From Linnemannia hyalina (lineage: Eukaryota > Mortierellomycota > Mortierellomycetes > Mortierellales > Mortierellaceae), in assembly GCA_019671135.1 (NCBI GenBank), contig JAHRHY010000005.1, positions 2,466,001-2,530,000 of the forward strand: a stretch of 64,000 nucleotides of DNA, written 5' to 3'. Made by a program: the position numbers and the translations under genes. The notes under the pieces are model-generated. The model searched no databases, had not been told where the DNA came from, and worked only from the letters and a program-made list of their open reading frames with translations. Below are positions 1 to 10,635 of the stretch, one piece after another (positions within the stretch are counted from its first letter, which is position 1; the number at the start of each line of letters is the position of its first letter).

Positions 1-1
1 C

Positions 2-2404
2 AACGACGACTTTTCTACACGATTTGATCCTGCGTCCTCTAACTCTGCGTTGCTTGAGGCCAACGGTACCTTATTCAAGCGTAACCTCATCACTGAACCA
101 TCGGTCATCCAGTTCCTGTGCGAGCGAGTCAAGCAGCACCCCGATTTCGAGAAGCAGCTCCTAGCCGTCATCAATCAATCAAAGACCGATCCCAGTGCTG
201 TCACCGCTGCCGCCAACGCCATCACCATCCTTATCCGAGCCGGGGTCCTTTTCAACGGCGCCGACCTCCGTGGCATCCGCATCGCAGGAGCTGACCTTTC
301 CGAGGGTCAGTTTGACTGCGCCCAGTTTCAAGGAGCCGATCTGAGAGGAGTCAACTTTGCAAGGAGTTGGCTGAGGCAGGTGGATTTTGGTGATGCACGG
401 ATGGACGGTGTTCGATTTTGGGAGCTGCCATATTTGAATGAGCGTGTCGGAGTCAATGCTGTCGCCTTTTCTCCAGATGGAAAGTTGTTTGCTGTTGCTC
501 TGCGTGACGGAAGTCTCATTATCTACGACACTACAGCATGGACTCGAGCTTATCAACACAAAGAAAAGAGTGTGGTGTGGAGTATCGCCTTTTCACCCAA
601 CAACCAACACCTTGCGCTTGGGAGCATGAATGGAATCTGTCGATTATGGGATACTGTCAGTGGCGAGACTTTGTTGGTCATGGAGGGGCATACAGATTGG
701 GTGAGGTCAGTGGCATTTTCACCTTGCGGCAAGCAGATCGCATCGGCCAGTGACGATAGAACGATTCGGTTGTGGAGCTCGGAGACAGGAGAGTGCTTGT
801 TTGTCTTGAACGGTCATGAACGAAGCGTTTTGAGTGTCGTGTATTCAGCTGACGGACGGAGACTTGTCTCAGGCAGTTTGGATTTGACGATTCGAGTGTG
901 GGATCCAGAGACAGGAACACCAGAGGCTGACTGGGTCACCCCCCTTGTTGGCGCTTCGCGCATGGCCCTTTCTGCGGATGGAAGACAGTTCGCCCTCATA
1001 ACTGGTTTCAGGGATTCTGAGATTCGCTTGGTGGATGCAATCACCGGAGAACAGGGTCTGATTCTCAAGAACGATACCGAGTGGCTACAAGGTGTTGCAT
1101 TCTCTCCAATTAGCGAGTTGATTGTTTCTTCAAGCAAGGACAAGACCGTTCGGCTGTGGGACTCATCGAGTGGACAACTCATCTCCATGTTTTCGGGTCA
1201 TCGCCACCGGATCAACACCTGCACCTTTTCCCCAGACGGCCTACAAATTGCTTCAGGAGATCGGAGCGGGATTATACGACTCTGGGAGGTGAATACCAAC
1301 CGGTCGAACTCCATGACACAGAAACGTGCCGCCAAGGTTCGAACTGTGGCGTTCTCTCCTGACGGTCAGTTTGTAATCTCTTATTATAACAACAACACCA
1401 TTCAACGCTGGGATTCTTCCACAGGAGCCTCCGGACCCATTCCGTCATCGTTCACAATCGATGTCTATTCTGTCGCGCTTTCACCGAATGGCTGTTGGTT
1501 TGCGAGCGCTTGTGGAGACGGGAGTATTCATCTGTTGAACGTCCAAACCGATGTTGAGCGCGTTCTCTTCGGATCTTCCAGCTGCCAAGTTGTTGATATG
1601 AGTTTCTCACGCTGTGGTCGGTGGTTGGTCTCACATGATAGCCTCAGGGTTACACGCTTGTGGGATCTTGATAGTATCGATGATCAAGGCAAAGTGGTGG
1701 GTGAAATGGCCGATCAGTACAGCGGTGGAGGATCCGTGGTGTTCTCCCCCGTCGGAGATCAGTTTGCCGTTCGATTGGGATTGTCGTTCTTATCAAGGCT
1801 TCGTCTTTTCGATCCTCGAGTGACGGACCATCGTCAACCTCTGAAGGAAATGTGTTTACCAGGCATGCTACTCTCAATGGACTACTCACCAGATGGTCAG
1901 CGACTCGTACTCGGTACTGGTGCCTCCTCGATCCTGCTCTGGGACCTTCAGTCGTACAGGCCTCATTTCAAACTAGAAGGTCACACTGGCGCGGTGCTCA
2001 GCGTCGCCTACTCTCCTTGTGGCAAGTGGATCCTCTCTGGCAGTCAGGACAAGTCGGTGCGTCTATGGTCAGGCGAGGTTGACAGTTGGTCCTGTGTTGC
2101 TATTGTTAGTGGATTCTCAGAGGCCATTACAAGTGTAGCATGGAATCCGGCAGTGTCGATGGAGTTTGTCACTGGTTCCGATGATGGGTCTGTTCGAGTG
2201 TGGCGTATTTCGGGTGCCGAGACAGGAGACGTGTCGATTCGTATGCGCTGGAGCTCTTACATTGGGCAGCTATACGTTGTTGGTCTGACATTCAAGGGAG
2301 CCGTTGGTCTCAGCCCGCTCTCCGAGAGGTTGTTGATCCAGCGTGATGCTATCAACGAGGGTGTGGAAGGAGATGACCTCGAGCCTCGTGAGGAGATTGA
2401 GTAG
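2..2404 (+). CDS. STAND/NLR-type receptor, C-terminal part: pentapeptide + 14 WD40 repeats (5' partial)
   Basis: The frame is open to the first bases of the window, so the N-terminal part, presumably including NACHT, lies upstream. The visible part has a short helical block (motif LITEPSVIQFL), then pentapeptide-like repeats (GADLRGIRIAGADL), then about 14 WD40-like repeats. Examples are VRSVAFSPCGKQIASASDD and VLSVAYSPCGKWILSGSQDK, which would make two seven-bladed propellers. It aligns throughout with the C-terminal ~780 residues of the complete minus-strand receptor at 12592-18978, so the two are close paralogues arranged tail to tail. Fungal NACHT-WD40 proteins are NLR-like signal-transducing ATPases in which the WD40 part is thought to sense ligand. 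The repeats here are divergent from each other rather than near-identical. The stop is TAG at 2402-2404. Family assignment is firm; the ligand is unknown. Confidence 0.85.
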   Translation, partial: NDDFSTRFDPASSNSALLEANGTLFKRNLITEPSVIQFLCERVKQHPDFEKQLLAVINQSKTDPSAVTAAANAITILIRAGVLFNGADLRGIRIAGADLSEGQFDCAQFQGADLRGVNFARSWLRQVDFGDARMDGVRFWELPYLNERVGVNAVAFSPDGKLFAVALRDGSLIIYDTTAWTRAYQHKEKSVVWSIAFSPNNQHLALGSMNGICRLWDTVSGETLLVMEGHTDWVRSVAFSPCGKQIASASDDRTIRLWSSETGECLFVLNGHERSVLSVVYSADGRRLVSGSLDLTIRVWDPETGTPEADWVTPLVGASRMALSADGRQFALITGFRDSEIRLVDAITGEQGLILKNDTEWLQGVAFSPISELIVSSSKDKTVRLWDSSSGQLISMFSGHRHRINTCTFSPDGLQIASGDRSGIIRLWEVNTNRSNSMTQKRAAKVRTVAFSPDGQFVISYYNNNTIQRWDSSTGASGPIPSSFTIDVYSVALSPNGCWFASACGDGSIHLLNVQTDVERVLFGSSSCQVVDMSFSRCGRWLVSHDSLRVTRLWDLDSIDDQGKVVGEMADQYSGGGSVVFSPVGDQFAVRLGLSFLSRLRLFDPRVTDHRQPLKEMCLPGMLLSMDYSPDGQRLVLGTGASSILLWDLQSYRPHFKLEGHTGAVLSVAYSPCGKWILSGSQDKSVRLWSGEVDSWSCVAIVSGFSEAITSVAWNPAVSMEFVTGSDDGSVRVWRISGAETGDVSIRMRWSSYIGQLYVVGLTFKGAVGLSPLSERLLIQRDAINEGVEGDDLEPREEIE

Positions 2405-2883
2405 CCAGCCTATAACCCGGAAAGGTAGCGGCTGTTGTGGATGAGACGTGTGTGTCTTCATTTCTTTGCTCTAGCGTTTCCTTTTTGTCATCTCAAAGCC
2501 ATCATCCTCAATGCTTCCATAAACATAGGGCCCTAAGAGAGTGACTAACTGACCATTCAAGGACACCATGGGAGATAGCAACTTTATTTTGTTTTGCCTT
2601 TTTGTGATTGAGGCCTGAGAGTAATATTTTTTTTCACAGAGAAGTGAATCATCCTCTTGCTCTTCTGTGGGCACAAATGCTGTGTAACTCTTGATACTTT
2701 TCATTTCTCTTCTTTTCGTATGCAGAATGGCCCATTGGCATTCCCTTTTCGCGGTTGCGGTTAACCTTTCATTACTTCATTTGCCTTTTCATCACATCCC
2801 CTTTTTTTCTTATTCTTTCCTTTTCTTTTCTTTTTTCTTTTTTCTTTTTTCTTTTTTTTTGGATAATGATAGGACATATCCTT
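2405..2883. other. Intergenic, T-rich
   Basis: No gene is recognised. It holds the 3' flank of the WD40 gene and a T-rich, TTTTC-repeated stretch near 2800-2862. The missing N-terminal FAD-binding segment of the following pseudogene was looked for here and not found. Confidence 0.5.
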
Positions 2884-4539
2884 TGCTCGTTTGAGCGGAT
2901 GGGGATCTTTGATGAATTAATGAGAGTCTCCAAGCCGACATATGATGCGACGTATTACTCTGCCGAGTTGAAGAAGACTGCCTACATCTGTGTATAGGAT
3001 GAGATGTAAGTGAAAACGGATGAAATTGGAAAGAACGCGCTTTTTTTTTTTCAGACACAGACCTATTAAGCAACTATTTGTAGCATGCCAGGTACAAACG
3101 CACTCATCATTTTTCTCCTTTTATTTCACTTGTGTAGAGCTGGGCGCCCAGACCTGCACAACCTCATTTTCAACAAGATCCCTATGCACATGACCCACAT
3201 GTCCAAAAAAGTCCTCTCGTTCCAACAAAACCACGAAGGCGTCATGCTCCGCTTCAGCGACAACACTACCGTCCACGGGGACATTCTCGTCGGCGCCGAC
3301 GAAGCCCACAGTAGTGTCCGTACGCATCTCTACAAGACTCCGGATGAACAGGGGTTTCTCCCAAAGGGGGATACCAAGACCATGAACAAGAGGTATATGT
3401 GCCTTCTCGTAACCACTCTACCCCAGGATCCGAATGAGGAGCGGTACAAGGATCTGGCGGTGGAGGATTCGAAATGCTCGTTCCATATTGATGATGACTC
3501 GATACCCCTTTACGTGGATGACGTACACGGTTCCCGGGAACCGGATCTGTTGGAATGTTGTGATTCAATTGGAGCTTGCTGAGATTGAGGAGGATCAATT
3601 CTGCCAGTCGGATTGGGGAGCCCGAGACAAATGGAAAGATTTTGGATCAGATTAGGGAGTTCAAGACGACGTATGGGAACGTTGGGGGATATTGTTGATG
3701 CTACGCCTAGAGATCGGATGTCGACGGTGTTCTTTGAGGATATGTTATTTGAGACTTGGAAAATGGGCGTACTGTTCTCATTATCGATGGTTAGTCAAGC
3801 GTGTTTTGTCATTTGTATGTGATATCTTTGTATTGAAGTATGATTTGGCTGATCAAACCGTTGTATTTTCATATTTTTTCATAGGTGCAAACAAGGTATA
3901 CCACAGGTTGCCGTTTTCCTTTTTTTTTTTTAGCAAAGAAAACGGAGAGAAAAAAATAAAAGAAATAGCAACAGGTCGCTCACTTTATTTTTCTTATGTA
4001 TGTTAGTTACTTCCAAGCACGGGACAAGGATCAGTGAATGCAATGATCGACTCGGTAGTCCTAGCCAACTGCCTCTACGACATCAAACCAACCAGTTACG
4101 ACAACATCAAGGCTGCCCTAGGACACTACCGTGAACAACGATTCGAGAAGGTCAAAGCCCAATACGCAGACTCGCACCGCAACGCCAGGCTCCGCTACGG
4201 CCATGTACGCGTCTCTACCTATCCTCATGGTTGCAAATTCAAATCCCGCTGAAAAAAGAATTGTTGCCAACTGGGGTTTTTCTTATTTTCGGAGATAGAC
4301 ACTTTGGGAGCGAATAATTAAGTGTATGATCCTGAACTGGCTGCCACAGTCGATGATGGTGAAACGGGTCATAAAGGATTCGGCGTACAGGCCACAGTCG
4401 AACTTTTTTGCCGCAGGCACCTCAGCAGGGGAATGGGCCTGTCATCTCCCAGAAGCCCTCGACGCGTCCTCAGAAGGAGAGGGAGAATCAAGAAGAGACG
4501 ACGGCGGAAGGGGTTGCTGCTTCTGCTGTTGCTGTTTGA
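2884..4539 (+). pseudogene. Degraded FAD-dependent monooxygenase
   Basis: Successive blocks in different frames match the FAD-binding aromatic-ring hydroxylase family abundant in Mortierella. They are FERMGIFDELMRVSKPTY (2890-2945), then RPDLHNLIF with GDILVGADEAHSSVR (3140-3540), then GNRICWNVVIQLEL (3535-3600), then GTLGDIVDATPRDRM (3680-3720), then the GD-motif region reading RTVLIIDG, then GQGSVNAMIDSVVLANCLYD (4030-4085), then MILNWLPQSMMVKRVIKD (4326 on). A C-terminal tail ends at TGA 4537-4539. The Rossmann GxGxxG start is absent. There is a stop after AYICV at 2995 and at least three frameshifts (near 3540, 3655 and 3765). Splice-like joins survive at about 3007/3136, 3790/3893, 3905/4009 and 4204/4320, so it decayed from a genomic, intron-containing copy rather than a retrocopy. 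Confidence 0.75.
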
Positions 4540-4843
4540 TCATGTCAATTGGAGGGGTTACAACGAAAAAAAATGCAGTTGAGAATAAAAGAAGATATAA
4601 AAAGGCCAAGTTCTCGCAAAGAAAAAAAAGTGTGGCAATGTAATGAACAAGAAATACATCGCACGACCATTTCTCTTGAATGCCCTCACCAGAAAGCGCC
4701 ACTAACTCATTCACCATCCCGTAAGCACGTGACTATTAAGGGCTGTATTAATTTCTTTACAGCGTCTGGTGCCTCTGCGTTATGCCAGGTGGTTGAACAG
4801 GCAAGCGGGGATTCTTCCTTTTCCAACTCACCACCAAGAAATA

Positions 4844-6377
4844 ATGGCTGTTACCATCCGCAGTGGCATTCGTTCTGGACAGAACCACGGACACATCACC
4901 ACCGTCCGTGCGTTGAAGACTCCCATGTCCTACAAGAAGGGCGTCGTAAGTCACCGTGTCATCATCATCGATGGAGCGAGCAAAGAACGGAGGAGGGCTA
5001 TCGATCGATGGATCGATGGACGAGTTTGGGGTGGATATATGCGGTGGATACACGATGAGATGGTGGATTGGAAGGAAACAGAGTTCGGGATTCGAATTGC
5101 GCATTCACTTCGTCACTAGTCTACAGGAAAACGACCAACAGCAACACTGCTCCCCATCCCCCAGTAACCATCACCCATCAGGAAGGAACCATCAACTTTA
5201 TACCTACAACTTGAGCTTTTAGAAGGTGGAAAGGAGAGAGAGAGAGCCGGTAGTAGGATTACGATCGGTCTTTGCAGAGGAATTGCAGCAACGAACCCAA
5301 CATCCGATTATGTGGCCGATACACTCACGTCCCCTAGCAATCAATTGTCTCAGGAAGCAACCTAGCAGCACAGAACAGGAGATCATGTCGAACGTTTGAT
5401 CCCATGGGTTCGATTGTTCTACCCACTCACCTTTTCATCAACAGCAGGACCTCACCAGGCCAGTGAGCAAGCAATAGCACAGGAGGAACAGAGAGGAGAA
5501 TGAGGCGGAAGAGAGATCTACAAAAGAGAGAGTTCACACAGCGCCAACAGAACTATACAGGACACAGAAACAGAGATCTTGATCAGCCCAACTCACCAAC
5601 TTCCCCTTTTTCCCCACTACCTATTTGTAGGCTGGCAAGCGCGTCGTCTTCGTCCGCTCCCTCATCCGTGAGGTCGCTGGCTTCGCTCCCTACGAGCGCC
5701 GCATCATGGAGTTGATCAAGAACTCCAAGGATAAGCGTGCCCGTAAGCTCGCCAAGAAGAGAGTACGTACCTCCCGTTTTTCTACTTGGACCCCCTCTTT
5801 GGCGGCCACAGGACACAGCAGGATTGACAGGAGCGACCTTTTACTGTGAGAGTGGCCTGGGATACCTTGTTTCTGCAGGATCTCGATGACCTTTCACACA
5901 ACATATCGACAAATCGACAGTTTCTGCAACCACGTTCCACTCAGCTTCAGGACTCGTTTTCCTTATGTTGCCGGACCTGCATACGTGAATCCGCCTAGGA
6001 ATCGCACAATGACAGCTGGGAAGAGGTCATGAAATGCAGGCAGGGTGCCCTTTCCTTGTAGCAGGGTGCGTGTGCCGCCTGCAAAGAAAAGAGTGACAAA
6101 CAGCACATTTCCTCGCCAAAGCGCTACACAAATCGACAACTTCGCGGTCACCAACAACCGCACCTTTGTTTTTCAGAACACACGTTGACAACCTTACGAA
6201 CTATCTTGCGTAGTCCTATCTCTGTGAATGTCCTTTTGCACACGGCTAACCAAATCCTCGTTTTCTCTCTCATTTCTTCTACCTCCAATCAACCAGCTCG
6301 GAACCTTCCTCCGTGCCAAGAAGAAGGTCGAGGAGATGACCGCTGTCATCGCCGACTCCCGTCGTACTGCCCACTAA
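4844..6377 (+). CDS. RPL36: 60S ribosomal protein eL36
   Basis: Three exons, 4844-4945, 5631-5762 and 6297-6377, join in frame to 104 aa. The protein starts [17 protein letters not shown] and has the family core [20 protein letters not shown] followed by the basic [12 protein letters not shown] and [14 protein letters not shown]. eL36 is a small basic protein of the large cytosolic ribosomal subunit, and 104 aa is the usual length. Donors are GTAAGT and GTACGT; acceptors are TTTGTAG and AACCAG. Both introns are long for this genome (685 and 534 bp), which is common in ribosomal protein genes and leaves room for intronic RNAs. A candidate H/ACA-like structure sits in intron 2 (listed separately). 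Codon choice is strongly C-ending, as expected for a highly expressed gene. Confidence 0.95.
6029..6160 (+). ncRNA. Candidate H/ACA-like RNA in RPL36 intron 2
   Basis: A 7-bp perfect lower stem (6035-6041 with 6077-6083) carries an internal loop and a second 7-bp stem including two G-U-type pairs. It is followed by an H-box-like AGAAAA at 6085-6090. From the top of the internal loop to the box is about 14-15 nt, the spacing usual for box H/ACA guides. A second hairpin is only weakly supported (GTGAC 6093-6097 with GTCAC 6147-6151) and is followed by ACA at 6154-6156. Eukaryotic snoRNAs often sit in ribosomal-protein introns. No target pairing was tested, so this is a candidate only. Confidence 0.25.
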
Positions 6378-7369
6378 ATTGTTTCCTCGTAAGAGAAGCA
6401 ATTCTGTACCACAAAATAAAAGAAATAACACGACTCTTTCGTTTTGTAGCCATTTTTCACAACTATATGGACAGGGGGGGAGTGTGCAGTGCTTGTTACT
6501 TTTTCCTGGGTAGCGCGTGCGGTGATGATTTCGTGGCAGATCGTTGGGTCGCAAGAGCTAAAATAATATCAGCACAAAGGAACAATAAACAGCGATTGAC
6601 TACGGTATGACGTTTAGACTGCTGTTGGCCCAAGCCCTGACGTTGTTGGTCCTTTGGTCTTCTTTCTAGACTTTACGCCTATCAGTTCGTTCTTCAGGGC
6701 TATTCACCGGAAAAGATATCACCCAGCACTGCCAATCAAATGCGTTCTTGATATGTATTTGTGTATCGGCATTCTCTTATCTCCACTTCTTTTCAGCTGT
6801 CTCTCTCTCTCTCATCCTGCGCCATCTCTGTGCGATGGGTACTGGCCTAATTGCTTGTTTGTTGTTTGCGTTTTGTTGTATGGTCGTTGTGTGTCGGGAG
6901 TGGGCGAAAAAGGGTTTCGGTCATTGCGCCCGGACGCAATTCACCCGATTTGGCAAAAGTGCACAGTAGCGATATGAGAGTGAAAGGGAGGGAGAAAGAA
7001 CGGGGTTATCTGGATTTTGACCGAATGCCGTGATGAGGATACGAACCGGGAGAGGACCAAGGAAGGAGAGGGATGAATGTTGTCGCAGCGAGTACGCGAA
7101 GAGGTTCAACTTCTTCCGAGACAAGACGTTGCAATTTTTTTCACTTTACGGTGTCGTGATGATGATGATGACGCTCTCCTTATTGTGCCTTGGAGCCTTG
7201 GATAAAAGAGGTGCATTATTCATTGCTAACACACATAAACACATCTCTTCTTCTCTCCCTTTTAACGACGCCCGTCCTTCTCCACTCTCCACTCTCCACT
7301 CCTTCTCTCCACTCCTCTTCTCTCTCTCACACCCTCCTCCCACTCATTTTCAACAGTTAACAACACAAA
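6378..7369. other. Intergenic RPL36 - phosphate carrier
   Basis: RPL36 3' flank with AATAAA-type signals near 6413, then about 900 bp without a recognisable gene. A CT-rich tract at 7245-7340 leads into the carrier start codon and is probably promoter or 5'UTR. Confidence 0.5.
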
Positions 7370-8794
7370 ATGGCGGCAACATACCAGGCGCAGACACAGA
7401 AACAACAGGCAGCTATTGCCCCCACTGGAGTTGGCCTCTATGCACGATTCGCACTCGCCGGTGCCATCTCCTGTGGTACCACCCACGGCTCTCTTACTCC
7501 AGTCGGTAAGCACCTCTCCCCTTATCTCCTTTCCTGTCCCTTTTGTTTCAGTTGAACTCGCACACTTTGCATACTGCGATTCTTCTGTCTGACTCCTACT
7601 CTGTTCATGTTTTCAACTGTACGTTGCTGATTGATAGATGTTGTCAAGACTCGCATGCAACTCGACCCTGTCACCTACAACAAGGTAATTTTTTTCTTGG
7701 CAAACAACGCTGCAAACAACGCTGCAAACAACGCTGCAAACACAGAGAGCGTTGGCTAAACAATGCTGCGTTCATGATGTCATCTTCATTCCTCCTCTCC
7801 TCCCTTTCATGCACACATTCCAACTGCTGCAGCATTCTAATTCCTATCATGCCTAACAATTCACTCACAAAAAAAAAACAATAGGGCATGATGGGCTCGT
7901 TCAAACAGGTCATCAGGAACGAGGGAGCAGGTGCACTTTTGACAGGATTCGGACCCACATTCATCGGATACTTTCTCCAGGGTGCCTTCAAATTCGGAGG
8001 ATACGAGTTCTGGAAAAAGACTATTATCGACCAAATCGGTGAACAACGCGCGATCGAGAACCGAATTGGTGTCTATATGGTCGCCTCGGGTGTTGCAGAA
8101 TTCATTGCAGATATTGCCCTATGCCCGTTGGAAGCTACTAGGATTCGTCTTGTGTCGCAGCCGACGTTCGCGAAGGGGCTGGTGTCTGGGTTCAACAGGA
8201 TCCGGGTAGAGGAGGGAATCGCGAGAGGGTTCTATTCAGGCTTTACACCGATTGTGTTCAAGCAGGTGCCGTACACGGTCGCGAAATTCGTGGTCTTTGA
8301 ACGGGCGAGCGAGTCGATTATGAAGAAGTTGGGTGGAGACCATGACTCGTTGTCGGAGAGAACCTTGACCGGTGTGCATCTCGTCTCTGGTCTGATCGCC
8401 GGATTTGCGGCTGCTGTGATCTCCCAGCCGGCGGATACATTGTTGTCAAAGATTAATAAGGCGCCGGGTGATGGACCTATCACGACGAGGTTGGCTGGGC
8501 TGGCGAGAGAGCTTGGGTTCAGGGGACTCTTCCTTGGCCTTGGACCTCGTATTATCATGGTAAGCTTGCTCCATTCTTTCTTTTGTTTTGCGTGGTGTAT
8601 GCGATACAAACATGTGGATGCGTGTATGACATCATGGTGCAAGTTCCTGATGCCCTTTTTGTTCCGTTGTTACTGTTTGTGTGAAATATTAGGTCGGCGC
8701 TCTTACTTCGCTGCAGTTTGGTATCTATGGCGAGTTGAGGCGAGTCTTTGGCGCTGGCGAAGGCGTCATTATCATGAAGATGGCCGACGACTAA
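7370..8794 (+). CDS. Mitochondrial phosphate-type carrier (SLC25 family)
   Basis: Exons 7370-7505, 7638-7684, 7885-8559 and 8693-8794 give 319 aa. All three carrier-signature repeats are present: [21 protein letters not shown] and [11 protein letters not shown], each at the end of an odd-numbered helix of a 100-residue repeat. The sequence [20 protein letters not shown] and the third repeat with FGIYGELRR near the end resemble the mitochondrial phosphate carriers (yeast Pic2/Mir1, mammalian SLC25A3). These import phosphate with protons into the matrix for ATP synthesis; Pic2-like members can also carry copper. I infer phosphate transport from resemblance. No cleaved presequence is evident. 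Intron 2 carries a 12-bp tandem repeat. Confidence 0.9.
7701..7742 (+). repeat. 12-bp tandem repeat in carrier intron 2
   Basis: Three perfect copies of CAAACAACGCTG plus a partial fourth, inside the intron between carrier exons 2 and 3. Confidence 0.85.
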
Positions 8795-9306
8795 GTTGTC
8801 CTCGATGTACAATATGCTACACTCTCTGTAATACCTTCCTTCCTTCCCTCCCTCGCTCCTATTCTACCCTCCCCGCTCTTTACCCCTTCCTCTTTTGTAG
8901 AGTCTCTCCATCCCCTCTCTTGTTCATTTGGACATGTAAACAGAACACTTTTTTATGAATACACAAACATACACATGACCCCTGCATTTGAGAAGAAAGA
9001 ATTGCGTGCAAACAAAGGCTCAATTGCTATTTTTTGTTGCTTTCTGTGCTGCCACATGCTTTGACCACCACACTCCAAAGTTTCTACAGACATGCATACC
9101 TCACAGGAAATAGATGTGTGGAAAGACGAAAAAGAATGAGAGACGCTGTATTTACTAGAGAAAACAGGGTATGATATATGAATGTGCGTGCGGTGTGTTG
9201 AGTTGTGTCGTATGTAAGTGAGAGTAGAGGAGTGTGCAATTGCGGGGTTAGAGAGTCTGTGGAAGAGAGAAGAGGGGAGATTGAAAAGAAGAAAAGTATC
9301 CGAGTT
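8795..9306. other. Intergenic between convergent carrier and proton-channel genes
   Basis: About 510 bp shared by the 3' ends of the plus-strand carrier and the minus-strand channel. No further gene is seen. Confidence 0.5.
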
Positions 9307-9924
9307 CTAGACTTGGTCGGCGGTGTTGGCACGAAGACGCTGGACTTCACTCTGGGACTCCTTTAACTCGTTCTCCAGCAACTTAATCCTCTGCTCCAGC
9401 GCCGCAACCGTCGCCTGATTATGCTCGACCGTCTCAATTGCAACCGTCCCTGTCAACTTTACAACTCTCCACAACCGGAAGATAATCAACAGCGCTCCCA
9501 ACTCCTGCTCGGCACCCTTCAAGAACACCTCCAGCAAGAACGAGATGATAATGATCAACGCATCCAACAAGTGCAAAATTCCATGTGGATTCCCTGTCCA
9601 GAAGAAACCGAGTCCGAAAGAGTAGACCTTGAGGACGATTTCGAGGACGAAAAAGGAGACGATGGCGAGGGAGGTGTGGGCGAGAATTTCGAGGAACCAT
9701 TGGGCTTCCTCTGTATCGTCCAGGTGGAGGAGGGATGCGGCGATTTGGAGGATGACGAGGGCGACGTCGATGGCGGTCAGGGTTAGGATGAGGATGTGGG
9801 CTCTCTTGGACTCGAGGATCTCGCCAATCTGGTGGCGGGTTGAGATGTCTTCTTCCGAGGAGGCATTGATGGGGTTGGTGTCGTTGTCATCGGTTGGGAT
9901 CGCGCCGTAGGATGATTGTGACAT
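9307..9924 (-). CDS. Voltage-gated proton channel (Hv1-like)
   Basis: This intronless 205-aa protein is the size and plan of Hv1: a lone voltage-sensor domain of four membrane helices followed by a coiled coil. S1 (about 44-66) carries Asp53 in TAIDVALVILQ, at the selectivity-filter position. S2 (about 84-108) has Glu95 and Lys99 in FFVLEIVLKVYSFG. S3 has Asp121 in HLLDALIIIISF. S4 reads FRLWRVVKLTG with charges Arg150, Arg153 and Lys156. Residues 165-200 (NQATVAALEQRIKLLENELK) form heptads expected to dimerise the channel. Hv1 channels extrude protons on depolarisation at plasma or vesicle membranes. The third S4 charge is lysine rather than the arginine of animal Hv1. The start is the ATG at 9924-9922. 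Confidence 0.85.
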   Translation of the reverse strand: MSQSSYGAIPTDDNDTNPINASSEEDISTRHQIGEILESKRAHILILTLTAIDVALVILQIAASLLHLDDTEEAQWFLEILAHTSLAIVSFFVLEIVLKVYSFGLGFFWTGNPHGILHLLDALIIIISFLLEVFLKGAEQELGALLIIFRLWRVVKLTGTVAIETVEHNQATVAALEQRIKLLENELKESQSEVQRLRANTADQV

Positions 9925-10635
9925 GATGACAGAGAGGGAAAGTGGAGAGTGGAGAAAAAGGGGTGATGAGAGAGAAGAGGAAGAGAGAAGACGAAAAAGA
10001 GAACAGGAAAAGAGAAAAGGAAAAAAGAGGCACCGTTGGAGGTTTGTCTGTGTACCGACACGAGGAAGGCGCTCACAGCGATTCTTTTTCCCCTTCTCTC
10101 TTCCCGCTCTCCCGTCAGGCGGTGTTGATTATGTCAATTTGAGCACAGGAGCACAGGATGCATGGTGCCTGAGCGCCTCTTGTTTTTCTCGAGAAAACTA
10201 TGTAGCCTGTCCTTTACAATCCATTGTGGCATAAGGAAGCAAAGGCTAGTCATGTTCGATTTGCTTCTCCCATGCACTCTGAAGCAAATACAATAAACCG
10301 GCAATGAATGGATGATAGATAGCCAAGAGAGTCTCCGTCCTCCTTCGTTCGTTCAATGCTTTTCTACTGAAGGCTGGACATAACTGAACAAAGCAGTCAC
10401 CAAAAGTGACTGTCATCTGAACACAACAACACTTTTCTTTTTTTTTACTTTTTACGGTTGGCACACGCTGGACTCACTTTCCTTAGCTTCGCATCAGACA
10501 ACGGACGACAACAACCAACGCCGACCGCATCAACCCATCACACAGGACACAAGGACACCCTTCTGCTACTACCACCCAGAAACACATCCACCCACACAGT
10601 TTCTAGCCAACTTACATCAACAGAGCAGAGTCAGC
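9925..10635. promoter_or_regulatory. Divergent intergenic region, proton channel / FCF1
   Basis: The two genes are transcribed away from each other across about 710 bp. It contains an AG-rich tract at 9930-10030 (CT-rich in the channel direction) and no recognisable ORF. A shared promoter region is inferred from gene arrangement only. Confidence 0.4.

Noticed and set aside
5395..5425. tRNA-like TTCGATT element in RPL36 intron 1
   Set aside because: No acceptor, D or anticodon arms can be built around it.
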